Source: Sphingobacterium spiritivorum ATCC 33861
Lineage (GTDB): Bacteria; Bacteroidota; Bacteroidia; Sphingobacteriales; Sphingobacteriaceae
Reading direction: 5' to 3'
Assembly (NCBI RefSeq): GCF_000143765.1
Contig: NZ_GL379770.1
Coordinates: forward strand, 2,282,459-2,346,458
DNA length: 64,000 nucleotides
A model generated the notes under the pieces. It saw only the letters and a program-made list of their open reading frames with translations, ran no database searches and was not told the origin of the DNA. Positions 44,533 to 53,960 of this stretch are shown here, piece after piece. The translations under genes and the position numbers were made by a program. Each line of letters opens with the position of its first letter. Position 1 is the stretch's first letter.

Positions 44533-46053
44533 TTAATATCCTTGATTCTGATACATTTTCTCCGGATTCAGCTTGTATTCATCAAACGGAATAGGATAGT
44601 AACGGTCTTTGGCAGAGATATTAGATATTTTGGCGTTGCCGTAATCAGCCTGTTCTTTCTTCCTGAAGTAGGTGACCAGCTCCTGAGCATTGTAATTGCG
44701 GATCAGATCAAACCAACGGTGATTTTCAAAAGCGAGTTCGACTCTGCGCTCATGCAGGATGGCATCTTTCAAAGTAGGATATTTGGTATTGTAGGTGTTA
44801 TTAGCTTTCGAAACGGCATAGGAAGGTAAACCTGCCCGTTCTCTCACCTCATCCAGTAATACGATAGCTTCAGCATCTTTTCCAAGGCGCATTTTGGTTT
44901 CTGCCAACAGCAGCATGACATCAGCATAGCGGATCAGTATCCAGTCATTACCTCCAAAGCCCTGCTTACCGGCATTATTACTGTTATCTCTGAATTTCGT
45001 AATAAACCAGTCATTGACCTGAGTACTTGCAGCAAATTTGATGGAAAAGGCCTTCCGGATATCGTTATCCTCATAGTCTTTTACCAGATCTCTTTTGACA
45101 TTTCCTCCAATGCCTGTAGATGTAAACTGAGAATTGATCGTTTCACCTCTTGCCTGATTATTACGTGCAATACTGGAACTGTAGTTCTGATCTCCCTGCA
45201 GATATTGAACCTGAAAGATCAACTCCTTACATGTATTTTTTTTCGTCACATCGAAGACATCTGCATAGGGTATTTCATTTAGTTTACCAAAGGTACGCAT
45301 GCCGTATGCTGCAGTCAGATGTTGTTCTGCCTTTAGAAAATTTTCATTGGCATTGCCCGCTAAGGTCGCTCCCATGGTCAGATAGACTTGTCCCAACAGC
45401 GCATTGATGGCAGCTTTAGAGGCACGCCCTACGGCATATTGCCCTTGCTGATCAGGCAGATTACTGGTCAGCGCATCGGACAGATCTGTTACTATTTGCT
45501 GATAAACTACGCTTTCTTTCTGACGAAAAGCAAGTTCATTTGCCTGCTCTTTGGTTGTAATTTCTACCGTAGACAAAGGGATATCTCCAAACTTGCGAAC
45601 CATATGAAAGTACAATAAAGCACGGACGAATTTTGCTTCTGCAATATAGCGCTGTTTCAATGCCGGATCAGCAAAGGTCACTTTATCGATATTGGATAAT
45701 AATGTATTACATCTTGCAATCCCGTCATACATGGTAGACCAATGTGTCTTGAGATAAGAGTTGCTGGCCAGTATCGAAAAATCATTAAACTGAAAAGGTT
45801 CCCCTGCATTAGACTGATTGTCATCACGTCCTGTATTATCCGAACGTTCCTCACTATAAAGGGTACTGGATTCACCTATACTGCTCCCCGAGCGCAGTGC
45901 CTGATAGAGTCCGTTAACGGCTAACAAGACATCATTCTCAGTTTTGAAATAAGATCCTACGGACACCGCATTCGGATCTTGCTGATTTAAAAAATCTTTT
46001 TGACAGGAAGTAATCCCCAAAAGAACAAAAGGTAATAAATATCTCTTTTTCAT
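44533..46053 (-). CDS. susD: SusD/RagB family outer-membrane lipoprotein
   Basis: Surface glycan-binding lid of the SusCD transporter. 506 aa: lipobox GITSC, N-terminal SusD-like region (KTENDVLLAVNGLYQALR), tetratricopeptide-like helices, and the C-terminal RagB/SusD block (ILIRYADVMLLLAETKMRLG, LHERRVELAFENHRWFDLIR) ending NPEKMYQNQGY. It is 74 nt from the susC stop and 13 nt from the DUF218 gene. Confidence 0.95.
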   Translation of the reverse strand: MKKRYLLPFVLLGITSCQKDFLNQQDPNAVSVGSYFKTENDVLLAVNGLYQALRSGSSIGESSTLYSEERSDNTGRDDNQSNAGEPFQFNDFSILASNSYLKTHWSTMYDGIARCNTLLSNIDKVTFADPALKQRYIAEAKFVRALLYFHMVRKFGDIPLSTVEITTKEQANELAFRQKESVVYQQIVTDLSDALTSNLPDQQGQYAVGRASKAAINALLGQVYLTMGATLAGNANENFLKAEQHLTAAYGMRTFGKLNEIPYADVFDVTKKNTCKELIFQVQYLQGDQNYSSSIARNNQARGETINSQFTSTGIGGNVKRDLVKDYEDNDIRKAFSIKFAASTQVNDWFITKFRDNSNNAGKQGFGGNDWILIRYADVMLLLAETKMRLGKDAEAIVLLDEVRERAGLPSYAVSKANNTYNTKYPTLKDAILHERRVELAFENHRWFDLIRNYNAQELVTYFRKKEQADYGNAKISNISAKDRYYPIPFDEYKLNPEKMYQNQGY

Positions 46054-46127
46054 TAGTATATGCTGTTTTAGTGAATACAGGAATCAGGTGTTTAAAGATT
46101 CCTGTATCCATCTCTGTTATATCTTTA

Positions 46128-49100
46128 TTAGAATGTCACTTTTAATCCCAGATTGTACGATCTGACCAGTGGATACAAGCCATAATCTACTCCCGGAGTG
46201 AGGTTACCGCGCTGGTCGTAATCCGGCTCGGGATTGTATCCTTTATACTTGGTGATTGTAAACGGATTATCCACACTTGCATAAATCCGGACTCCGGAAA
46301 GCATAAGTTTTTGTGCTGTTTCTTTCGGCAGACTGTATCCGAGAATAATATTGGTCATACGCAGAAAAGATCCGTCCTGCAGGTAAAAGGATGAAAGACG
46401 TGTACTGTTACTTTGCGTACCTCCTCTCGCTGCACGGTAGACACTACCATTTCCCGGATTAGCAGACGATCTCCAGCGTTGTGCCACGTCAGTATACTGA
46501 TTGCCGGATCCTTCCATATTATACAGGTAATAGTCATAACCATCCAATACCTTGTTACCTTGTGAACCATTAAAAGAAGCTCTCAGATCAAAATTCTTAT
46601 AGCTGGTATTTAAGGCAAATCCATAGGTAAAGTCCGGGTGCGGATTTCCAATAATACGTTTATCCTGATCATTAACAACGCCATTGCCGTCTACGTCTTC
46701 AAAATAGAGGTCTCCGGGCTGCAACGGATTTGTGGAGGCCGCTGAAGGTGCTACAGTTTTATAGTTTTCTTCGGTAGCGATTCCCAATACTTTGAATCCA
46801 TAAAACATCCCGATCGGGCTTCCCTCCTGCGTAATATGGGTAATATAAGAACGTTCTGCTCCGTTAGTCATAATAGTTGAAGCTCCTCCGAGATCCAGCA
46901 CTTTATTACGGTTCACATTGATATTGCCGCTAAACCCAAGTTCGAAGTCATTTTTACGAATAAGCGTAGCATCGATCTGCACATCGAAACCTTTATTCTG
47001 TACCTTACTATCCGGCAGATTGGTAAAAATTGTTGTCGCTCCGGAAATTGCAGTAATAGGTTGATTAAACAAGAGATTAAAGGAGCGGCTGAGGTAGAAG
47101 TTGGTCATTACATTCAGTCGTCCGCGCAGTAATCCCAGATCAAGCCCGGCATTATACTGTGAAGTGGATTCCCACCCCAGATTAGGATCACGCAGATCGT
47201 CCGGCCACAATGCTGTAGCAACCTTATCAGCAATGATAACTCCACCCGGTGAATTGTATGCGGTTATAGCTCTGTAGTCCGGAATATTATTGTTTCCGCT
47301 TTTACCCCAGCTTGCTCTAAATTTCATAGTAGATCCTGCTCCTAACCAATTGTCGTAGAACCCTTCATTTGATACTGTCCAGCCGGCAGATACAGATGGG
47401 AAAGTTCCCCACTTGCTGTTAGGCCCGAATCGGGAAGAACCATCTGTACGGAAAGACGCGGACAGGAAATATTTGGAATCGTAACTGTAGTTGACACGAC
47501 TAAAATATGACTGTAGGGTCGTGATACGTTTGAAAGTCTCTCCGTTGTCCTTGAGCAACCGGAAGTTGGAAGGATCTGCTCCTTTGTTGGTGATCTCGCC
47601 TATCGCATCATTCTGGAATCCATTGGCGCGAACGGTCATCTGGTCGATGTCTGTCCGCTGTGCAGAATAGCCCAGCAATACATTTAACTGATGTTTTTCC
47701 TGAAATGTCTTGTTGTAATTAAGAGTAGCTTCGACAAGTTTATCAATTTCACTTCTGGTACGTGCATCGGCATACGCAGCTGTTTTTGCAAGATCCGAGT
47801 AAGGCGCATTGTTGCCATCCGAAATACTGGTTGGACGGTAGTAATCGTATTTCTCATCGTAAGTGGAAAGTCCCCCGTTGATCTTCAGATTTAATCCTTC
47901 AATAATGGAGAAATCCGCAAAAGCATTATACAATCCTCTTTTTCCTCTTTTATTGTTTTTGATTTCGGTAACATAGGCCAGCGGATTTTCAGGATTCTGT
48001 ATTCCATAGTTGTTAGCTGACAGATTAGCCATTAAGTATTTGGCATAACTGCCATCTTCATTGTATACCGGTAAGGTAGGCAGATAGATCAAAGCTGCCA
48101 TGGAAGGACTCCGATCGTATCGCCCTGTAGTCACCTCATTATTATCATTGTAGGTAAACGATACGTTGGCTCCTACAGTAAGTCGTTTACTGACTTTCGA
48201 ATCCATATTGGCCCGGAAGTTAAATACTTTCTGGTCTGTTCCCAGCATGATCCCTTCCTGATTCTGATAAGATCCGCTCAGGAAATAGCGGCTTTTATCA
48301 TTTCCGCCGTATGCGGATAAATTGTGACGTTGGAAAGGTGCATTTCTGTATAAGGCATCCTGCCAGTCTGTATCATATTTAGATGCTTTGGCTGTACCTG
48401 TCGCAAAATCATAATATTCTTCAGGAATGGTGACTGAGCCCGCATTTCCTACTGCATCTACTCTGGCCTTGTTATTGTCCAGTCGTCTCTGATCAGTCCA
48501 GGTCACACCCTTCGTGGCAAGCAAATCTCTGTAGGTATTATTTCTGCCATCAATCAGCAAATCGATAAATTCTCCAGCATTCAACACATCTATTTTTTTG
48601 GATAGCTGGCCAAATCCTCCAAGTACTTCATAATCTATATTGCTACGTCCTTCTTTACCTCGTTTGGTCGTGATCAACACTACACCTCCGGCCGCTCTGG
48701 AACCGTAGATCGCAGCTGAAGCTGCATCTTTCAGAACGTCAATTGTCTCAATATCATTGGGATTGATATTGAGATTGTTGCCTGCAGGATAGCCATCAAT
48801 AACATACAATGGGTCCGAGCCGGCATTGATAGATCCCATTCCCCGAACTCTTATTTTGGTCCCGTCATATGGTGCACCGCTGGTCTGCATCACCTGCACA
48901 CCTGCGACCTTACCCACCAAAGCCTGTGAAAGTTTGGGTGAAGTCAGATTCAGTTCTTCAGCTTTTACACTCGCTATCGCGCCGGTCACATCTGCTTTAC
49001 GAACTTTCTGATATCCGATAGATACCAGGACTTCATCTATCTGCTGTCCTTCGGCCTCTAATGTAACTGTTAATCCCTGAAGGGAAGAGACGACCTGACG

Positions 49101-49388
49101 AACCTCTTTGTATCCGATATAGCGGATAGAAATAGTATCTCCTACTGTACCTGCCAGCGAGAAATTTCCTTTTTCGTCTGTCTGAAAACGTTGCTGTGTA
49201 CGGATATTCGTGATGGTAGCTCCGGCAACGGGCTTACCATCGATATCTACTACTTTTCCTGAAATCTGTTGTTGATTTTTTAACTCTATTTTCAACAGTC
49301 CGATCTTCAGGGCACTTGCTTCAGCGGTTAATGAAACTGTGGTTAATGGCAGTAGAAGCCATAATAGTTTGGTTGATTTAAAGTACAT
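46128..49388 (-). CDS. susC: SusC/RagA TonB-dependent outer-membrane transporter
   Basis: 1086 aa. Signal peptide; a carboxypeptidase-like plug extension (about 40-115, ISGKVVDIDGKPVAGATITN); the SusC signature (about 120-150: VLVSIGYQKVRKADVTGAI); plug domain with YVIDGYPAG and the GSRAAGGVVLITTKRGK motif; and a 22-strand barrel ending in YNLGLKVTF. It lacks the N-terminal STN signalling domain, so it is not tied to an anti-sigma factor through that route. First gene of the PUL; its substrate is probably mannose-rich. Confidence 0.96.
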   Translation of the reverse strand: MYFKSTKLLWLLLPLTTVSLTAEASALKIGLLKIELKNQQQISGKVVDIDGKPVAGATITNIRTQQRFQTDEKGNFSLAGTVGDTISIRYIGYKEVRQVVSSLQGLTVTLEAEGQQIDEVLVSIGYQKVRKADVTGAIASVKAEELNLTSPKLSQALVGKVAGVQVMQTSGAPYDGTKIRVRGMGSINAGSDPLYVIDGYPAGNNLNINPNDIETIDVLKDAASAAIYGSRAAGGVVLITTKRGKEGRSNIDYEVLGGFGQLSKKIDVLNAGEFIDLLIDGRNNTYRDLLATKGVTWTDQRRLDNNKARVDAVGNAGSVTIPEEYYDFATGTAKASKYDTDWQDALYRNAPFQRHNLSAYGGNDKSRYFLSGSYQNQEGIMLGTDQKVFNFRANMDSKVSKRLTVGANVSFTYNDNNEVTTGRYDRSPSMAALIYLPTLPVYNEDGSYAKYLMANLSANNYGIQNPENPLAYVTEIKNNKRGKRGLYNAFADFSIIEGLNLKINGGLSTYDEKYDYYRPTSISDGNNAPYSDLAKTAAYADARTRSEIDKLVEATLNYNKTFQEKHQLNVLLGYSAQRTDIDQMTVRANGFQNDAIGEITNKGADPSNFRLLKDNGETFKRITTLQSYFSRVNYSYDSKYFLSASFRTDGSSRFGPNSKWGTFPSVSAGWTVSNEGFYDNWLGAGSTMKFRASWGKSGNNNIPDYRAITAYNSPGGVIIADKVATALWPDDLRDPNLGWESTSQYNAGLDLGLLRGRLNVMTNFYLSRSFNLLFNQPITAISGATTIFTNLPDSKVQNKGFDVQIDATLIRKNDFELGFSGNINVNRNKVLDLGGASTIMTNGAERSYITHITQEGSPIGMFYGFKVLGIATEENYKTVAPSAASTNPLQPGDLYFEDVDGNGVVNDQDKRIIGNPHPDFTYGFALNTSYKNFDLRASFNGSQGNKVLDGYDYYLYNMEGSGNQYTDVAQRWRSSANPGNGSVYRAARGGTQSNSTRLSSFYLQDGSFLRMTNIILGYSLPKETAQKLMLSGVRIYASVDNPFTITKYKGYNPEPDYDQRGNLTPGVDYGLYPLVRSYNLGLKVTF

Positions 49389-49410
49389 GTTTTTATTTTT
49401 TCAACTTAAA

Positions 49411-49429
49411 TAGATTTGTGGCAAATCTA
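49411..49429 (-). promoter_or_regulatory. palindromic -7 promoter region of the PUL
   Basis: Perfect palindrome TAGATTTG-TGG-CAAATCTA. Its minus-strand half (49422-49429) is an exact -7 box TAGATTTG, 34 nt before the susC ATG; the plus-strand half could fire toward the beta-glucosidase side. Confidence 0.55.
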
Positions 49430-49781
49430 ATCCTCTCGTGTTAAGCGAGTGTTGGGTTTGGTTTATAGAATGGTTAACCCTTTGTTACTATATTAATAAA
49501 TCATGAAAACTGTGTGATCATGAAGTCTGCATAGCGAGCTGAAAACTTAATATTCCCTTAATATTGGATATACAAAAACTGCGTAACTTTATAATGTAAG
49601 TATATGTAATACTGTTATTTAAAACATCAGCATTATGAAAACGATCGTTTATTTTTTTCAGAAGATGGTCTTCCGTCTGTTTCTCACACAGTTCAGCTCG
49701 TTCTATTCTCCGCTTAGGTTTCATAAAAACTAAACGGTATATTCGAAAAATGTTTGTGTTATTAATTAATCTTCAGTGTAA
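49430..49781. other. intergenic region between PUL and beta-glucosidase
   Basis: About 350 nt, containing the imperfect hairpin CTCG...CGAG near 49435-49449 and a 32-codon plus-strand frame (49635-49733, MKTIVYFFQKMVFRLF...) too weakly supported to call a gene. No regulator gene for the PUL is present here. Confidence 0.4.
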
Positions 49782-51116
49782 ATGCTTTTGACGAAGGATG
49801 CCTTTGGCAAAGATTTTATCTGGGGAGTATCTACTGCGGCGTATCAAATAGAAGGTGCACATAATCTGGATGGAAAGGGTCTTTCTATCTGGGATAAGTT
49901 TGTCCGGAAAAAAAACAAGATTTTTCAGAATCATCATGGGGAGATTGCATGCGATCATTACAACCGCTATGTAGATGATCTGCATCTGATGTACAGCCTG
50001 AATATCCGTAACTATAGATTTTCTATCTCCTGGAGCCGTATTCTTCCCAATGGAACTGGTGAAATCAATCAGGCCGGAATTGACTTTTACAACAGACTTA
50101 TTGATTTGTCTCTGGAGCTGGGAATTACTCCCTGGGTCACTTTATATCATTGGGATCTTCCTCTTGAACTCGAAAAAAAAGGCGGATGGGTAAACCGGGA
50201 TATCAAAGACTGGTTTGGAGAATATGTAGCTATATGTGTAAGAAATTTTGGTGATCGGGTAAAAAACTGGATGGTCTTGAATGAGCCTACGGTATTCAGT
50301 GCTGCGGGTTATTTCTTTGGTGTACATGCTCCCGGCAGAAAAGGTATAGATTGTTTTCTGGCAGCAGCCCATCATGCTGCTTTGGCTCAGGCACACGGTG
50401 CGCGTATCATCAAAGCCCTGCACCCGGATGCTACAGTAGGCACTACATTTTCATGTTCACACGTTGAACCTTTCACTAACAGGGAAAAGGATATAATAGC
50501 TGCTAAAAAAGCAGATGTATTGCTCAACAGATTATTTATAGAACCTTTACTGGGGATGGGCTATCCTACGAAAGAGATCAGAGTATTGAGAAGGATTGAG
50601 AAATATATCAAACCAAATGACGAAAATAACCTGAAATTCGATATGGATTTTATCGGTATTCAGAATTACACAAGGGAAATCATACGTCATTCTTTCTTCG
50701 TTCCCTTTTTACAGGCAAAAATAGTTACTGCTAAAGAGCGTAAGGTAGAAATGACAGCCATGAACTGGGAAGTATATCCGGAATCCATGTACCACATGCT
50801 GAAAAAATTTCAGGATTATGAAAATATTCCGCCTCTGATCATCACAGAAAACGGCGCTGCTTTTCCTGACTTGCCGGAGAATGAACGGGTACATGATCCT
50901 AAAAGAGCACAATATATGCAGGATATATTGCAACAGGTATTACGTGCTAAAAACGAGGGCGTAAATGTCAACGGATATTTTTTATGGACTTTTCTGGATA
51001 ATTTTGAATGGGCAGAAGGATATCACCCCCGATTCGGATTGGTGTATGTCAATTTCCGGACGCAGCAACGCATTATCAAGTCCTCCGGACACTGGTATGC
51101 TGATTTTATTAAATAA
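49782..51116 (+). CDS. GH1 family beta-glucosidase
   Basis: 444 aa, no signal peptide, so cytoplasmic. Family 1 barrel with the substrate pocket text FIWGVSTAAYQIEGA, the acid/base Glu in WMVLNEPTVF, and the nucleophile Glu in LIITENGAAF. The 6-phospho-specific pocket residues of EII-linked enzymes cannot be judged here. It probably hydrolyses beta-linked oligosaccharides delivered by outer-membrane transporters. Divergent from the PUL, 393 nt away. Confidence 0.93.
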   Translation: MLLTKDAFGKDFIWGVSTAAYQIEGAHNLDGKGLSIWDKFVRKKNKIFQNHHGEIACDHYNRYVDDLHLMYSLNIRNYRFSISWSRILPNGTGEINQAGIDFYNRLIDLSLELGITPWVTLYHWDLPLELEKKGGWVNRDIKDWFGEYVAICVRNFGDRVKNWMVLNEPTVFSAAGYFFGVHAPGRKGIDCFLAAAHHAALAQAHGARIIKALHPDATVGTTFSCSHVEPFTNREKDIIAAKKADVLLNRLFIEPLLGMGYPTKEIRVLRRIEKYIKPNDENNLKFDMDFIGIQNYTREIIRHSFFVPFLQAKIVTAKERKVEMTAMNWEVYPESMYHMLKKFQDYENIPPLIITENGAAFPDLPENERVHDPKRAQYMQDILQQVLRAKNEGVNVNGYFLWTFLDNFEWAEGYHPRFGLVYVNFRTQQRIIKSSGHWYADFIK

Positions 51117-51172
51117 ACTGCTCTGCCTCTCACCTACTTTGCTATAAAACCGGAGCTGTATGTATAGCTCGT

Positions 51173-51691
51173 TTATTGGTCAAATAGAGAAGGCATTTTG
51201 TATTTATTTTCCAGATTCAGCAAAATAGTTTTATTGGCGATGCCACCTGCAAAACCAACCATTTTTCCGGTTGCGCCCACTATTCTGTGACAAGGAACAA
51301 TGATTGCGACCGGATTTTTATTTAGAGCACCTCCTACTGCTCTTACTGCTTTGATATCGCCTAATATTTTTGCTAATCCGCCATAGGTTATGGTCTTACC
51401 AAAAGGTACATTCAACAAGGCTTTCCATACTTTCTTCTGAAATTCTGTCCCTGAAAAATCAAGGGGGATATCAAAAGTCGTTCTTGTTTTTGCGAAATAT
51501 TCAGTCAGCTGTTGTTCTGTCTTTAATAGTATTGGATTTTGATCATTTCTTTCCGGAACGGAAAGTTTCGTTCGTGTATAGTCTTCTCCTTCCCATAAGA
51601 TGGCTGCAAGACCGGCATCTGTAGCAACAAGTCTGATTACCCCAAGTACGGAGGGCATATCTTTATACTCTGATTTCTTATTACTTTCCAT
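51173..51691 (-). CDS. ogt: methylated-DNA-protein-cysteine methyltransferase
   Basis: 172 aa. Suicide DNA-repair protein that takes the alkyl group from O6-methylguanine. The active-site motif is AIIVPCHRIVGATG (PCHR), followed by VGFAGGIANKTILLNLE. The HTH region contains the arginine finger in ALLNVPFGKTITYGGLAKIL and GDIKAVRAVGGALNKNP. Single-gene unit convergent with the GH1 gene. Confidence 0.94.
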   Translation of the reverse strand: MESNKKSEYKDMPSVLGVIRLVATDAGLAAILWEGEDYTRTKLSVPERNDQNPILLKTEQQLTEYFAKTRTTFDIPLDFSGTEFQKKVWKALLNVPFGKTITYGGLAKILGDIKAVRAVGGALNKNPVAIIVPCHRIVGATGKMVGFAGGIANKTILLNLENKYKMPSLFDQ

Positions 51692-51720
51692 TTCTTACGA
51701 TCTCGTTTCCACTATAATTC

Positions 51721-51868
51721 ATAGGGCTCAATATAGACAAGCCTTACAGGCTTATATTCTATTTAAATCCAGATGCGAAACATAGTTCAACATTATACAA
51801 CCCTTACAGGATTTTTTTCATTAGACCCCAATACGATATATAGGGCTCAATATAGACAAGCCTTACAG
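51721..51868. repeat. REP-like tandem palindromes
   Basis: Three copies of a roughly 60-nt unit, the outer two sharing 29 identical bases (51721-51749 and 51840-51868: ATAGGGCTCAATATAGACAA then GCCTTACAG) and a worn middle copy from 51782. Each holds a small palindrome such as AAGCCT-TAC-AGGCTT. They lie directly downstream of a decayed REP-associated transposase. Confidence 0.75.
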
Positions 51869-51888
51869 ACTTGTCTTATTTCCAGATA

Positions 51889-51972
51889 AAAGGCTGAAGG
51901 CCTTTCCTATATCAACCCAAGGTTTATCTTGAGGGCTTCATACAATATTTAGTTGCGCCCTGAAAGGGCAGC
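51889..51972. repeat. further REP-like hairpins at the transposase end
   Basis: AAAGGC-TGAA-GGCCTTT, then CCCAAGGTTTATCTTGAGGG, then GCCCTGAAAGGGC, three stems in a row ending 5 nt before the transposase stop. This hairpin set is familiar from REP-type elements of Bacteroidota. Confidence 0.65.
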
Positions 51973-51976
51973 ATAG

Positions 51977-52429
51977 CTATGTCCATAGATAATCTTCATC
52001 GAAATCAATCTCATATTCTTTTAAAAATGCTACATATTCATCCTGAAATGATTTTGTTTTATGGTGTTCCTTTTGATTTTCAATATACTTTTTTACCCGA
52101 CCTACTACCGATTGACTTACTGAATAACCTGCATAACCTCCTTGCCAGGCAAACTACTGATAGTTTGCACCTTTGGATTTTATCCAGCGGCTGCTGTTTC
52201 GTTTTATTTCTTCTACAAGTTTTGCCAGAGCTATATTTTTTGACATTATTGTCAAGATATGAATATGATCTTGTGTATCATTAATTTTTACAGGTACAGA
52301 ATCATTTACTTTGATAATCCCTCCGTTATAAGCGTACAGTTCTTTTTCAACCTCCGGCCGGATTAGCGGCTGGTTATACTTTGTATGAAAAATAATGTGT
52401 ACATACATTTTTGACAAAGACTGTGACAT
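51977..52429 (-). pseudogene. REP-associated tyrosine (IS200-like) transposase, broken by one amber codon
   Basis: Y1/HUH transposase of about 150 codons. The N-terminal part has YVHIIFHTKYNQPLI and the HUH metal site DHIHIL. After WIKSKGANYQ an in-frame TAG (52154-52156) interrupts; the same frame continues with FAWQGGYAGYSVSQSVVGRV, the catalytic Tyr region KKYIENQKEHH and the C-terminal YEIDFDEDYLWT. The stop precedes the catalytic Tyr, so no active enzyme can be made. Flanked on its 3' side by REP-like hairpins, its presumed substrates. Confidence 0.88.
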
Positions 52430-52508
52430 ATCTGTTTATTTATTCGAATGTACCTGAAGCTCATCTTCATGCATCAGCATAAATAAATCAGGTTACACAC
52501 CAGCATCC

Positions 52509-53153
52509 TTACTTTGCTAATTGTATAATATCATCAACCTCTAAAACCTGTTTTGGATAGCCTTTTGATACAGCATGGATCATGGCCCGGCCAACATCTG
52601 CGAGTTTCAAAGTCTTTGCTGAGATAAACGGAGCAATCAGCGGCCCCATTATTCTGTATATTGTTTTTACGTTGACCTGTCCCTTTGTCGCTTTCATTAT
52701 AGCCGGACGAAAATTGTATTGACCTTTAAAGGGTAGTTTCATCAGCTCATTTTCGGTTCTCCCCTTTACTCTTGCCCACATTACCTTTCCCTGTTCTGTA
52801 CTGTCGGTCCGGTTTCCGGATACATAGATAAAAATCATTTCCGGGTTGATGGCAGAAAGTGTTCTGGCAAACGGAATAACAAAATCGTAAGTCTTTTTAG
52901 TAAAGCTTTCTTCGTTTTCCCCTACTGAGCTTACTCCTGCACAGAAAAAGCAACCGTCGTAACCGGTCAACAGATCTGCATGGTCTTCTATTTCTGAAAA
53001 ATCCTTTAAAATCAGTTCTTTTAGTTTTGGATGTTATAATGGATAGTTTTTCCTTCCAATTATCAATACTTCCACCACGGCGGTGTTATTGAGACATTCC
53101 AAGAGTACGCCTTCGCCTACCATTCCTGTTGCACCTGTAATGATTACTTTCAT
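52509..53153 (-). pseudogene. NAD(P)-binding short-chain epimerase/dehydratase-like protein, broken by one ochre codon
   Basis: The 215-codon frame opens at 53153 with MKVIITGATGMVGEGVLLEC (Rossmann GxxGxxG), but codon 40 is TAA (53034-53036). After it the same frame continues HPKLKELILKDFSEIEDHADL, then TGYDGCFFCAGVSS and the family end LEVDDIIQLAK. The second part alone (from an internal start) lacks the cofactor-binding loop and should be inactive. A sequencing error is the other explanation. Confidence 0.8.
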
Positions 53154-53310
53154 CTGTGTATAATTTGGTTTTATTAAGGTAATGAAATTATCAGATTTTC
53201 ACCCTCCATTAAATTGGTTTTTATATTCAGGAATGCGTGGCATCGCTTTATTAATCTTTTTTAATTTCCGGGATTGAGCACTTAGTCTATTCTTTCTTCA
53301 AAATTCCGTT

Positions 53311-53880
53311 TTAAACACCTTCGTTGATCAGCGTTTCGGCGTATTCCCAGATCTTTTCAGCCCCTTCTTTTATGATACTTTTCTTTGTATACACTTTCGT
53401 ATAATTCACACCCGGCTCATTCCATGTTCCACCATTATTAGAACTATTTTGCAGAAGAGGTTCCAGTCTGTCCATTGCTCTGGCAAATTTAGCTTCAGGA
53501 GTCTCTCCTGCTTCAAACTCTTCCCATACTGCGATAAGTTCTTCTCCCTGTTCCAGAGGTAACAGACCGAAAATACGATTAGCTGCCCGTCTTTCTTCAT
53601 CTGTATTACTATGATTTTTCTGCATATCATAGATAAAAGTATCGCCTGCATCTATCTCTACAATATCATGAATAAGCACCATCTTCAGGACTTTCAATAA
53701 ATCAATCTTTTCATTGGAATGCTCTGCCAGTACAATCGCCATTAATGCCAGATGCCAGCTGTGCTCTGCATCGTTTTCATTCCGGTCACTATTGAATAGC
53801 TTGGTTCTACGTTGAATATACTTGATTTTATCAATCTCTTTAATAAAATCTATTTGTTTTAATAGCTCTGCTGAAAACAT
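53311..53880 (-). CDS. HD-domain hydrolase (YfbR-like)
   Basis: 189 aa. Metal-dependent phosphohydrolase: AEHSWHLALMAIVLAEHS supplies the first His, LIHDIVEIDAGDTF the HD motif, and AMDRLEPLLQNSSNNGG the last Asp. Probably a 5'-nucleotidase-like enzyme of nucleotide turnover, by family. Single gene. Confidence 0.9.
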   Translation of the reverse strand: MFSAELLKQIDFIKEIDKIKYIQRRTKLFNSDRNENDAEHSWHLALMAIVLAEHSNEKIDLLKVLKMVLIHDIVEIDAGDTFIYDMQKNHSNTDEERRAANRIFGLLPLEQGEELIAVWEEFEAGETPEAKFARAMDRLEPLLQNSSNNGGTWNEPGVNYTKVYTKKSIIKEGAEKIWEYAETLINEGV

Positions 53881-53960
53881 ATCCGGGTGCTTTTTTAAGT
53901 AATTCTGTTTGTACTCGACAAAGATAAATTATTTGCAAAGATCAGTCCAACAATCAATGT

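Noticed and set aside
49518..49733. Frames on both strands in the PUL to beta-glucosidase gap (68 codons minus, 32 codons plus)
   Set aside because: No promoter box, family text or partner; the two overlap each other.
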